Below, piece after piece: positions 1 to 9,452 of a DNA stretch of 42,500 bases. A program made the translations under genes and the position numbers. Every line of letters begins with the position of its first letter. Within the stretch, counting starts at the first letter, position 1. The notes below the pieces were generated by a model. The model ran no database searches. It was given only the letters and a program-made list of their open reading frames with translations, and was not told the DNA's origin. Origin of the DNA: Symbiodinium natans. Its lineage: Eukaryota > Sar > Dinophyceae > Suessiales > Symbiodiniaceae. The stretch covers positions 1,130,001 to 1,172,500 of the forward strand of contig CAJNDS010002657.1 in assembly GCA_905221605.1 (NCBI GenBank). The letters are read 5' to 3'.

Positions 1-347
1 ATGATCATATTATGATACTAGTACACTATTGTGCCATTACTAAGCTACAAAAAGGTTGGGGTTCCCTTATAATCCCCTTAAACCCAAAAGGGCACCCTTG
101 TTATTCCTAGGTTGCTCCGGGTCTAGTAAACCCTAACCCGCAACCCTAGACATTACGACACTGTTACATTACATATGTCTCTTATTGTTTTTGGCTACTG
201 GTTGGGATGTTCCCCCTTAGACTAACAGTCCTTAATAGGGATTTAAATCGGGGGTACATCCTAAGCTATTGGGCAAGCTGGCTGAAGGTCAGTGGAAGTT
301 TTGGCATGGGGGTTTAGGGTTTAGGTCTTGGGTTCGTGGAGTACCAG
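1..347. other. AT-rich flank with inverted-repeat element fragments
   Basis: No credible exon. Positions 47-120 resemble part of a repeat also seen near 13298-13335 and 30385-30420 (an AAAAGGGC..CCTT palindrome followed by CCTAGG and TGCTC). Positions 202-265 resemble the element complete at 40292-40381 (TTGGGATGT...CCCCCTTA start, ACATCC end). The first TTTAGGG units start near 310. Confidence 0.45.
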
Positions 348-395
348 GAGTTCAGGGCATCGGCGGAATTCGCAGCTTCAAACAAGCGTGGGAAG
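348..395 (+). CDS. putative host exon, 16 codons (EFRASAEFAASNKRGK)
   Basis: Open frame bounded by AG at 346-347 (GAGTACCAG) and a GTTAAC donor at 396. Phase 0 at both ends. It lies between two TTTAGGG arrays. Too short to identify; the call rests on splice-site placement and coding-like composition. Confidence 0.35.
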
Positions 396-506
396 GTTAA
401 CCAGGGTTTAGGGTTTGGGGATTGGGGTTTAGGGTGTAGGGTTTAGGGTTTAGGGTTAGGGTTTGTTTTAGGGTTTAGGCTGCAGAGTTTCTGTTTGGCT
501 GAGCAG

Positions 507-636
507 TCGGAGGCACTTGTTGGGAGGGCTTGGGCTGGAGAGGGACAACAGCTGAGCTGAGAGCAAACGGCCTACTTCCTGTTATCCGACTTTCGGCTGC
601 TTCTCAGAAGTGCAGCAGACTGCAGAAGGACTTCAG
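507..636 (+). CDS. two putative host exon pieces between telomere-like arrays
   Basis: The first follows GGCTGAGCAG at 506 and reads SEALVGRAWAGEGQQLS with no clear donor. The second, 608-636, follows a pyrimidine-rich acceptor (GGCTGCTTCTCAG) and reads KCSRLQKDF, ending at a GCAAGC site that would be a GC donor as used by dinoflagellates. Both are low-confidence, single-window inferences. Confidence 0.28.
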
Positions 637-1130
637 GCAAGCCACCCTCTAGGCAGGTCCCAGGCTGGTTTCGGGTTTAGGGTTTAGGGTTTAGGGTTTG
701 TTTTTAGACTGAGTTGCGCAAAATCTTGTTTCCGTTGTGAGCTGTATTGGATCAGGGATTGAAAGTTGGGCAATCCGACTTAGCACTTCCCGCTTTCCTG
801 CACGGCTTCTTCTCGCCGCGTGCTGCACGAAGAGTTTTGCAAGTGCTGTACATAAGCTCTAAACCCTAAACCCTAAACCCTAAACCGCCTAAACCCTAAA
901 CCCTAATAGACAAGCAGTTGAATCGACAGAGCCGAAATGTAGTGTTGACCACGGATTCATGACTCTTGTAGATACACGGGAGCTCCATTCGATATTGGCC
1001 CTTCAGCCCTAAGCCTTCCTTATACTAACAGTCAGTAATAGGAGCATAGTAGGGAGTGCTATAATCCCAATTGAGGACTGTGAGTATAGGGGGGAACATT
1101 CCAACCTAAACCCTGCAAACTCTAAAAATC

Positions 1131-1234
1131 ATGAGAAGCTCAGCACACAGGTCCAACCATGCAGACTCCGCATCCATCCCCTTGCGCCAGCGCCGCGAGA
1201 AGCGGAGCCTCACTCAGAGTCATTCTAGTGCTGC
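1131..1234 (+). CDS. putative host exon, basic Ser/Arg-rich
   Basis: From ATG at 1131 the frame reads MRSSAHRSNHADS, then LRQRREKRSLTQ, and stays open to the next TTTAGGG array at about 1236. The island is bounded by an inverted-repeat element fragment on the left (about 1017-1107) and an array on the right. Whether the ATG is a true start or internal to an exon cannot be told. Confidence 0.3.
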
Positions 1235-1283
1235 AGAGTTTAGGGTCTAGGGTTTAGGGTGTAGGGTTTAGGGTGTAGGGTCT

Positions 1284-1382
1284 AGAGCCCAATACCCCTT
1301 AACTAAGGAATGTACGTCAAAATCATATTAAGGATCCCTAGGTATTTAAGGTATATTCCTTAACTAAGTGGTACTGGGCTCT
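1284..1382. mobile_element. MITE/introner-like element, family 1 copy a
   Basis: Terminal inverted repeats AGAGCCCAATACC (1284-1296) and GGTACTGGGCTCT (1370-1382) with one mismatch, plus subterminal CCTTAACTAAGGA-like repeats. Related copies lie at 18171-18336 and 24265-24416. No coding capacity. Confidence 0.65.
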
Positions 1383-1440
1383 CTGGGCACTGCAATGCAA
1401 GGCATGCTGCGTTTTTGCATCTGTTCTGCGTCGTGCCCCA

Positions 1441-1698
1441 GGACGCAGCCCGTCGAGAACACTCACAAGGCCTCTGATCAATATAGGGGTCGGGTGTTTT
1501 TTGCTAATAGTATTCCCTTAGGATCCCTTTATACATATACCAAAATAACTCCCCAAACCTTATTCTAACTATTCAGGCCCCTATATCAATTTCTTACAGA
1601 CATCTCAGCAACCCATGCCACGGGGCCAAGATTAAGGAGCTTAGCGCAGCATAACCCTCTGCCGTGGACCACAGCAACCTCTAAGTATGTTTGGGGTT
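1441..1698 (+). other. possible small exons and an AT-rich element fragment
   Basis: After a strong pyrimidine-AG (TGTTCTGCGTCGTGCCCCAG, ending about 1440) a short frame DAARREHSQ is followed by an AAGGCC junction. A second acceptor (TCAATTTCTTACAG) is followed by HLSNPCHGAKIKELSAA and a stop, or a GTATGT donor near 1684. Frames are ambiguous, so no firm exon is called. Confidence 0.25.
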
Positions 1699-1706
1699 GG
1701 TGCTGA

Positions 1707-1800
1707 GGGTTTAGGGTTTAGGGTTTAGGGTTTAGGGTTTAGGGTTTAGGGTTTAGGGTTTAGGGTTTAGGGTTTAGGGTTTAGGGTTTAGGGTTTAGGG
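1707..1800 (+). repeat. telomere-like array (TTTAGGG)n
   Basis: About 13 uninterrupted TTTAGGG units. With the opposite-strand array at 1921-1980 it encloses a 118-bp exon-like island. Confidence 0.95.
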
Positions 1801-1826
1801 CTTGAGTTTCCTCGCGTTCTTTCCAG

Positions 1827-1920
1827 ATGCACAGGGAGCGAGCCACTACCGACGCCACCTCACCGGAGCCTTGCGACAAAGAGGAGCAGCTGAAGAGGCC
1901 TCCTGTCTGCACACCTTCGA
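1827..1920 (+). CDS. putative host exon (MHRERATTDATS..)
   Basis: Follows a clear pyrimidine-rich acceptor (CTCGCGTTCTTTCCAG ending 1826). The open frame reads MHRERATTDATSPEP then CDKEEQLKRPPV, acidic/basic and coding-like, and runs up to the first CCCTAAA unit; the donor is not evident. The opposite strand is also open, so the strand rests on the acceptor. Confidence 0.36.
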
Positions 1921-1980
1921 CCCTAAACCCTAAACCCTAAACCCTAAACCCTAAACCCTAAACCCTAAACCCTAAACCCT
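1921..1980 (-). repeat. telomere-like array (CCCTAAA)n
   Basis: About eight CCCTAAA units in the opposite orientation to the array at 1707-1800. Confidence 0.95.
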
Positions 1981-2090
1981 ATATATACCGGAAGCCAAGG
2001 ATCTTTGGACCCGATGGCCTTCCCCCAACTCCTCGACCTGGCCGGCGCACTGCCTCTGGGCACATTTAGGGTTTAGGGTTTAGGGTTGTT

Positions 2091-2180
2091 TAGGGCTTAG
2101 GGCTTAGGGCTTAGGGCTTAGGGCTTAGGGCTTAGGGCTTAGGGCTTAGGGCTTAGGGCTTAGGGCTTAGGGCTTAGGGT
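2091..2180 (+). repeat. variant array (CTTAGGG)n
   Basis: About 13 units, all carrying the same T-to-C change relative to TTTAGGG. The same variant is again uniform at about 2478-2560. Uniform local variants indicate tandem copying of one variant unit rather than fresh telomerase synthesis. Confidence 0.92.
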
Positions 2181-2231
2181 TTAATAAGAGTGTAGGGTTT
2201 AGGGACAGTACCTGTCCTCTCGCTGCTGCAG

Positions 2232-2450
2232 GTCATGCTTAGCACAGCTTCTGCGACATGTGAAGACCCTAGACCCTAGACCCTAAACCCTAAACCCTAA
2301 ACCCTAAACCCTAAACCCTAAACCCCAAACCCCAAACCCCATACCCCAGGAATGGAGGAGCAAAGATCACACAGATCTTTTTGCGTGGCTGGAGCCGCTT
2401 GGGTGAGGATCATGATGTGGCTGCAATTCGGTGCTTAAAAAAGGCTTGCT
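2232..2450 (+). other. exon-like islands around a CCCTAAA array
   Basis: 2232-2265 follows a strong acceptor (CCTCTCGCTGCTGCAG) and reads VMLSTASATCE before CCCTAGACCC units begin. 2277-2348 is a CCCTAAA/CCCCAAA array. 2350-2450 is unique and open from ATACCCCAG (ATGGAGGAGCAAAG reads MEEQRSH); its boundaries are not clear. Confidence 0.28.
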
Positions 2451-2477
2451 TTGCATGGTTTAGGGTTAGGGTTTAGA

Positions 2478-2712
2478 GTTTAGGGCTTAGGGCTTAGGGC
2501 TTAGGGCTTAGGGCTTAGGGCTTAGGGCTTAGGGCTTAGGGCTTAGGGCTTAGGGCTTACTGCTTAGGGCTTACCCAGGGTTTAGGGTTTACCCAGGGTT
2601 TAGGGTTTAGGGTTTAGGGTTTAGGGTTTAGGGTTTAGGGTTTAGGGTTTAGGGTTTAGGGTTTAGGGTTTAGGGTTTAGGGTTTAGGGTTTAGGGTTTA
2701 GGGTTTAGGGCC
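2478..2712 (+). repeat. compound CTTAGGG then TTTAGGG array
   Basis: About 12 CTTAGGG units pass into about 19 TTTAGGG units, with short ACCCAGGG interruptions near 2573-2600. The sharp change of unit type within one array is visible by eye. Confidence 0.93.
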
Positions 2713-3060
2713 CAGGGCTTAGGGTTTCCAAGGCTTGCCTTGGCAGCTCTGCGATGTGGGGAAGTCGGCTGAGGCGCTACGAGGGAGCAGAACTACGCTG
2801 AGTTCGTCGCACAGAATCGACGTTTGAAAATTGGTGCTCGTGGCAGGCAGGGAAGCTGCATGCTGTTTCTTTCTTTTCAGCTGATGGGCTTGCGAAACCC
2901 TAAACCCCAAACCCCAAACCCTAAACCCTAAACCCCAAACCCTAAACCCCAAACCCTAAACCCCAAACCCTAAACCCCAAACCCTAGACCCTAAACTCCC
3001 GAGCATTGAGGCTCCGGCTTGGTGGTTGAGGCTGTGAAGGTGAGGGTTGGACCCCAGGGT
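2713..3060. other. exon-like island and CCCCAAA/CCCTAAA array
   Basis: 2752-2830 is open after CTTGCCTTGGCAG (LCDVGKSAEALRGSRT), followed by GTGCTCGTGG and, 47 bp on, a fine pyrimidine-AG (GTTTCTTTCTTTTCAG, 2880), so a mini-intron is possible. 2897-2995 alternates CCCTAAA and CCCCAAA units. The - strand is also open, so the strand is uncertain. Confidence 0.28.
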
Positions 3061-3066
3061 TGAGAG

Positions 3067-4040
3067 TTTTAGGGTTTAGGGTTTAGGGTTTAGGGTTTAG
3101 GGTTTAGGGTTTAGGGTTTAGGGTTTAGGGTTTAGAGTTTCGGGCTTAGGGGTTTCAAGGGGTCGCAAGGGGCTTTAAGGGCGTTAAGGGTTTTTTGGGA
3201 TTTAAGGGCTTAAGGGGGCTTTAAGGGCTTTGTTTGGAAGCTTTGAGGGTTTTATGGGTTTAGGGGTTTAGGGCTTTGAGGGTCTGGGTTTTCAAGATTT
3301 TGTGTCTGGGGTTAGAAGAAATTTGAGCTGCTTTTTTGGCGCGTAGGGGGTGCCTAGAACTAATGCCCACCCCCCCCCCCCCCCCCCCGGCACCCTCCAG
3401 TTGGGAATGTACTTATCCAAGCTCAGCGGGCGGCTTTGCGATACTATCCCTAAACCCTACTCAAAACCAGCAGAGGTGCCAAAACGTAGACCTTGAACGC
3501 TCGAAGCCGTCCACTGCCCTAAACCCTATAAGCCTAAACATGTTCCCTAAGACCTCTAGACATCCTAGGGTTTAGGGTTTAGGGTTTAGGGTTTAGGGTT
3601 TAGGGTTTAGGGTTTAGGGTTTTGGGTTTTAGGGTTTAGGGTTTAGGGTTTAGGGTTTAGGGTTTAGGGTTTAGGGTTTAGGGTTTAGGGTTTAGGGTTT
3701 AGGGTTTAGGGTTTAGGGTTTAGGGTTTAGGGTTTGGAATGTGCAAAGCCCTAAGCCCATGAGAACGACCCCAAACCCTAAACTAAACCCTAAACCCTAA
3801 ACCCTAAACCCTAAACCCTAAACCCTAAACCCTAAACCCTAAACCCTAAACCCTAAACCCTAAACCTAACCCCTAACCCCTGAACCCTAAACCCTAAAAC
3901 CCAACCTAACCCTAAACCTAAACCCTAAACCCTAAACCTAACCCTAAACCGACCCTAACCCCTAAACCCTAAACCCTTGACCCTAAACCCTAACCCCCTA
4001 ACCCCTACCCCTAACCCCTAACCTAAAACCCTAAACCCTG
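3067..4040. repeat. long telomere-like tracts with a large inverted pair
   Basis: TTTAGGG at 3067-3130, degenerate G/T-rich spacer, an 18+ base C run at 3371-3388, then about 24 TTTAGGG units at 3568-3735. After a spacer of about 40 bp comes CCCTAAA at 3772-3870, then degenerate CCCTAA/CCCTAAA to about 4040. The facing arrays could fold into a stem of about 100 bp. No exon is supported; the open frame over 3336-3575 spans the C run and is not convincing. Confidence 0.85.
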
Positions 4041-4085
4041 ACCCTCCTTACTATTATTTACCCTAATGACCTTCGTCGGGTTTTG

Positions 4086-5330
4086 ACCCCCCGGGGGGGG
4101 GCCCTAAACCCTGACCCCCTTCGTCGGCAAATGGTTTTTTTCCACCCGGGGGGGGCCCTAAACCCTGACCCCCTTCGTCGGCAAATGGTTTTTTTCCACC
4201 CGGGGGGGCCCCTAAACCCTGACCCCCTTCGTCGGCAAATGGTTTTTTTCCACCGGGGGGGGGTCCTAAACCCTGACCCCCTTCGTCGGCAAATGGTTTT
4301 TTTCCACCCGGGGGCCCCCCCAAAACACCCCAAATGAGGGGGACCCCAGGATCGGCCCCGGCCCCAGTTCAAAATGCGATTTTTTAGTATTGAAATCGAC
4401 GGTTCTGGGTGGCCTCCTGTTTTCTGGATTTTTGACCAAAACCAGGGGGGGCCCTAAACCCCTAAACCCCCTGACCCCCTTCGTCGGCAAATGGTTTTTT
4501 TCCACCCGGGGGGGCCCTAAACCCTGACCCCCTTCGTCGGCAAATGGTTTTTTTCCACCCGGGGGGGCCCTAAACCCTGACCCCCTTCGTCGGCAAATGG
4601 TTTTTTTCCACCGGGGGGGGCCCTAAACCCTGACCCCCTTCGTCGGCCAATGGTTTTTTTTTTTTCCACCCGGGTGTCCTAAACCCTGACCCCCTTCGTC
4701 GCAAATGTTTTTTTTTTCCACCCGGGGGGGGCCCAAACCCTGACCCCCTTTCGGCGGCAAATGGTTTTTTTTTCCACCCTGGGGGGCCAGAGAAAAACCC
4801 TCCCCCTTCGTGGGCAAATGGTTTTTTTTCCACCCGGGGGGGCCCTAAACCCTGACCCCCTTCGTGGGCAAATGGTTTTTTTCCACCCGGGGGGGGCCTA
4901 AACCCTGACCCCCTTCGTGGGCAAATGGTTTTTTTCCACCCGGGGGGGCACGAAACCCTGACCCCCTTCGTGGGCAAATGGTTTTCTTCCACGCGGAGGG
5001 GCCCTAAACCCTGACCCCCTTCGTGGGCAAATGGGTTTTTTTCCACCCCGGGGGGGGGTCGCCCTAAACCCTGACCCCCTTCGGTCGGGTTTTTTTATTG
5101 GGGGGGGGGCCCTAAACCCTGACCCCCTTCGTCGGCAAATGGTTTTTTTCCACCGGGGGCGGCCCTAAACCCTGACCCCCTTCGTCGGCAAATGGTTTTT
5201 CTCCACCCGGGGGGACCCTAAACCCTGACCCCCTTCGTCGGCAAATGGTTTTTTTTCCACCCGGGGGGGGCCCTAAACCCTGACCCCCTTCGTCGGCAAA
5301 TGGTTTTTTTCTATTGGGGGGGTCCTAAAC
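4086..5330. repeat. 54-60 bp minisatellite with about 20 units
   Basis: Each unit reads CCCTAAACCCTGACCCCC, TTCGTCGGCAAATGG, a T7-T9 tract, CCACCC and a G6-G8 tract. Units share a CCCTAAACCCT core with the telomere-like arrays. A CGTGGGC variant replaces CGTCGGC in adjacent units at about 4808-5030, showing local homogenisation. 4318-4445 is a unique interruption. Open frames through it (such as repeats of EKNHLPTKG) are by-products of the period, not genes. Confidence 0.93.
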
Positions 5331-6990
5331 GGCTCTTAGGGTTTGGGGCATAGGGTTTAGGGCTGTAGGGTTTGGGGCTTAGGGTTTATTCCTGGGAACC
5401 CCTTTTGAAGCTCCAAAACCATAGGTTTTAGAGGTTAAGGCCCTAGGATTTGGGGCATAGGGTATTTTGGGTTTTGGGCCAACTGGACTTTGAGCTTTAA
5501 GCCCACCGGGAAAGTATTGAGTGAACTTTGTATTTTCTCAATGTTATGGGTTTCTTGGGTGGGTGGGGTTTTTTCCAACGCTTGACAAGCTGCTGGACTA
5601 GTGAATGCTCGGACTTGAGATGCTGAACCCTAAACCCTAAACCCTAAACCCTAAACCCTAAACCCTAAACCCTAAACCCTAAACCCTAAACCCTAAACCC
5701 TAAACCCTAAACCCTAAACCCTAAACCCTAAACCCTAAACCCTAAACCCTAAACCCTAGCCTAGGCCCAGCTACGTGGATCGCTGCGACAGGCCTGCAAA
5801 GTGAGCGCTTGTAGCGGGACGCGCCTTGGACGGCCGGCAGTTTCCTGCGTCTTGTCGCTTTTTAGGGTTTCGGGTTTAGGGTTTAGGGTTTAGGGTTTAG
5901 GGTTTAGGGTTTAGGGTTTAGGGAGTAGGGTTTAGGGTTTAGGGTTCAGGGTTTAGGGTTTAGGGTTCAGGGTTTAGGGTCTAGGGTTTAGGAGGGTTAG
6001 GGTTTAGGGCTAGGTCTTACAGCACAAACTGCCCGTTGCAGAACGTTTGCATACCGTTGAGCACTTTTGCGGCTGCAGACCGTCTAAGGCGCGGGTACCC
6101 TTCGGCACTGTACAGCTTGTTTCCCTGAAGGGGCAAAAGGAGGGACGCCTAGAAGGTACCCTTAATCTACCCCTGTATATACCTTAATTATATAGTCCCT
6201 ATATTATGGGGGTTTCCGAAATTAGGGCTACCTTCTTGGGGTCCTTGTTATAATGGAAGCCTACTATTTGGGGGTTGATATTAGGTATCCGATATTATCC
6301 CTGATATCTCGTAAACCCCCATATACCTAAGTAGCCCCCGAACAACCCTTATATAACCACTAAGGTCCCTTATAAGGGTCCCTCCTTCGGTCCCTAGCCC
6401 TTCTTCTCCAACAGCGGCACTGTTCCTGTGGTTTCGTCGCTGTACAGGTTTCGCAAACCTGCTCTCAGTAGTAGAGAGCAGGTTTGGAGCACAGCAAGAC
6501 TCCATTCGTGGCTTAGGGTTTAGGGTTTAGGGTTTAGGGTTTAGGGCTAACTTGCCTCTGTGACGCAGTTTGGCTCTCTCTCTCTCTCTCTCGCTCTTCC
6601 AGACCCGTGTTTGAAACTCAACCCTCAACCGTAAACCCTAAACCAAGACCCCTCTTCATTCGACACATGCAATAGGAACGGACAGGTCTTAAACGGTGAA
6701 GCCTAAACCCGAAACCCTAACCCTAAACACCCCTAAACCTTCAACCCCACCTAAACCCTAACCCTAAAACCCAAGCCCTAAACCCCAACCCTAAAAAAAT
6801 CCTAACCCCAACCGTACAAAACCCTAAAGGACGCTTGGAACAAGATTGTGCGCCTGTTGGTGCATAGGTGGTCTGGAGTGCACCTTACACCAAACCCCAA
6901 GCTTGCCTCAGCCGCTTATAGGGTTCAGGATTTTAGGTATAGGGTTTAGGGTCTAGGGTTTAGGGTTTAGGGTTTAGGGTTTAGGGTTTA
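5331..6990. other. arrays and AT-rich element copies, little coding signal
   Basis: CCCTAAA array of about 18 units at 5627-5757; TTTAGGG at 5872-6015 with variants; AT-rich element at about 6150-6310 sharing CCGAAATTAGG and ACTATTTGGGGG with 40510-40570; a (CT)10 tract ending TCTTCCAG at about 6570-6600, which would be a strong acceptor; TTTAGGG at 6940-6990. No exon is called with confidence; the - strand frame 6281-6505 overlaps the element. Confidence 0.5.
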
Positions 6991-7063
6991 GGGTGTTTGT
7001 CAGTCATCCATGGATCTGCGCGGTAGTCCGGGGTTTTGCTGAGGTTTGTTTGTCGTTGTACAG

Positions 7064-7180
7064 AGATGATGCATGTGGCATCTTTCCCGACATTTCCTAC
7101 ACCTGTCTCTTAGATGATGCAAACGGCATCCTGTCTCCTCATCCATGTACAAACATGTGCACCAGGTTGCTATGCGAACA
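7064..7180 (+). CDS. putative host exon with internal near-repeat (DDACGIF / DDANGIL)
   Basis: Follows TTGTTTGTCGTTGTACAG at 7063. It reads DDACGIFPDISYTC then LLDDANGILSPHP and NMCTRLLCE, ending near GTTCAAG at 7181. The frame is also open upstream to 6993, through the telomeric units. The short internal duplication and Cys content are coding-like. The protein is not recognised. Confidence 0.4.
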
Positions 7181-7282
7181 GTTCAAGAGCATCGAACCAT
7201 AAACCCTCAACCCTAAACCCTAATCCCTAAACCCTCAACCCTAAACCCTCAACCCTAAACCCTAAACCCTAAACTCACCAAG

Positions 7283-7437
7283 CTCACGCCGAACCTGAAG
7301 GGATGGCTGGCACAGCACTGGTGGAGCCAGTGCTGCTTGTGCAGAAGCCATCAACCGCCAATGCGGGCATGGGACTCTTCGAGTCGGATGGCAGATCTGA
7401 CTTTGGCTTTTGTACAGCCTGGAAGCAGAAACACAGG
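7283..7437 (+). CDS. putative host exon, 51 codons (HAEPEGMAGTALVEP..)
   Basis: Bounded by ACTCACCAAG at 7282 and a GTTGAG donor at 7438, between CCCTAAA and TTTAGGG arrays. The frame reads HAEPEGMAGTALVEPVLLVQ, then KPSTANAGMGLFESDG and FGFCTAWKQKHR. The other strand is also open with a possible acceptor (TGTTTCTGCTTCCAG), so strand is likely but not certain. No family is recognised. Confidence 0.45.
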
Positions 7438-7630
7438 GTTGAGGGCTTTAGGGTTTAGGAATTAGGGTTTAGGGTTTAGGGTTTAGGGGCTTTGTAGGGT
7501 CGTGGTGTCTTAGGCCCCTAAACCCCAAACCCCGAGCGCTGAATCCGAAGTTGGGTTAAAAGGAGCTACTTTGGGATGTTCCCCTTTGTAGTACCAGTCC
7601 TGAGTAGAACATTAACCCTAAACCCTATAA

Positions 7631-7734
7631 ACTACCCCCCTCTAGGCTTCCCCCATAATGAAAGCTATGTAGGGCAAATGAAGCCGAACTGAGGTTATTT
7701 AAGGTGGGAACCTAGGGGGTGGGCGGGGGGTAGT
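7631..7734. mobile_element. MITE/introner-like element, family 5 copy a
   Basis: Starts ACTACCCCCCTCTAGG and ends CCTAGGGGGTGGGCGGGGGGTAGT, an imperfect inverted repeat. The interior GAACTGAGGTTATTTAAGG matches the copy at 16542-16658 closely (AACTAAGGTTATTTAAGG). Confidence 0.6.
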
Positions 7735-9327
7735 GAAACCCATGAGGAACACTAAGCACTCACAGAGGACCTGGGCCTACAGGCTTTGGCAGCCGCTGTT
7801 GCTTTGCAGGGCACCCGTGGGGGGGGGGGGGGGGGGGAGGGTTTTGGGTTTCGGACTCCTAGAGTTTAAGGGGTGCTCCTAGGTTAGGAAGCCGTCCATA
7901 AGTTCACATGTCGCCATAAGCCCTGAACTATAGGGTCCTTGAGGGAGGGGGCTTCGTGGGGAGTAGGGGGAAGGCTAGGGGGGAGCTTAGACCTTGGGTC
8001 AGGGTTTAGGGTTTAGGGTTTAGGGTTTAGGGTTTAGGGTTTAGGGTTCAGGGTTTAGGGTTTAGGGTTTAGGGTTTAGGCCCCCTTGAGCGCCCCTTTC
8101 TCAAGGACCCTATAACTAAGGCTTCAGGGCTCTTTTGTTTTTGGGTTTTTTCTCGACAGCTTAGGAGTTTTGGGGGGTTTAGGGGCGTTTAGGGTTTTAG
8201 GGTTTAGGGTTTACGGTTTCGAAACTAGGGCGGTCGTTTAGGGTATAGCCTGTTTTGCTTGACCTGTTCCTGTGTGCGGGCGTAGGTCTTGTTACATGCG
8301 GGTCCCGGGCGTACTCTTAGGGTAGTTGCATCGTCCCTTAGTATGTGGGTTTAGGGTCCAGGTTTTAGGGTTTTGGGCCCGAAGAAGCGGATCCCAGGGG
8401 TTTAGGGTTTAGGGTTCAGAGTCTAATTCGGGTTTAGGGTTTAGTGGTTTGGTCTTAGGGGTAGTTACATAAAGGGGATCCCTCCCCTTATATACCCTAT
8501 ATAGCCCAACGGCCCATACTTCAGAACCCTTTAAAGGAGGTCAGGGGCCATATTCAGGGCCCATAGAACTACCCTTAGAAACGTGGCATGGTTGACGATA
8601 TTGACAGGAGTGGTATTGGTCTTGTCAACAACGCTAATGTTTGCATACCCTCAACACCCTAAACCCTGAACCCTAAACCCTAAACCCTAAGCCCTAAGCC
8701 CTGTTCTTTTTTGTCCCCCGAGTTTCCTGTAAGGCTGTTCTCTACTTGCTGGCTCTTAGGAGATAACCCATTTGTATACCACCCTCGAAGGACCCCGAAG
8801 CCAAGGAAATACTGCGGTTTAGGGTTTGGGGTTTGGGGTTTGGGGTTTAGGGTTTAGGGTTTAGGACCCAAACCCTAGCCCCTTGTTTCCCCCCAAATGT
8901 AAGATGCTGAAAAAAAGTGCCGCACTAGGCTCGGACAGCTGCCCCTCTGCCTGAACGAGGACTGGGGCGATGCCAAAAGGAAAGCAAAGGCCAGTCTGCC
9001 AGGTGTTTTGAGTTTCTTGTTTTTCGGGGTTTGGGCTTTAGGCTTTTTGGGTTTTAGGGTTTTAGGGTTTTCGGGTTTTGGGTTTTAGGTTTCAGGGTTC
9101 AGGTAGAGTTTAACTTGCGGACTCGTAGTAGGGAACGAGTTAGGCACCCTATCGAATCCCTTAAAGGGTTAGATTTAGGGGATAGAAGGTACCTATTTCC
9201 CTCATTCCATACAAAGAAACCAGTAAGTTAAAAGGGCATATAGGGCTTGTAGGGTTTTGGGTTGAGAGCGCATATCTTTTAGGGTTAGGGTTGACGAGGC
9301 TTAGGGCTTCGGGTAGGTATGCAGCTG

Positions 9328-9452
9328 CTTGGAGGTTCATTTGGACTTAGAACCCCACTTATAATTATGTCTATTTATAGCCTACTTAGGGGACTTAGGG
9401 GGTGTATAAGTGCAGCTACAATTCGGGTTCTAAGCGCCGTTGAACCTCCAAG
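9328..9452. mobile_element. MITE/introner-like element, family 3 copy a
   Basis: Exact 12-bp terminal inverted repeats CTTGGAGGTTCA (9328-9339) and TGAACCTCCAAG (9441-9452), AT-rich core. Related copies lie near 10577-10690, 21966-22119, 24660-24753 and 25780-26030. Confidence 0.68.

Noticed and set aside
4058-5046. Repeat-containing proteins (KKTICRRRGSGFR, EKNHLPTKGVRV) over the minisatellite
   Set aside because: Several frames on both strands are open because unit length is near a multiple of three; tract lengths vary by single bases, which would break a protein.
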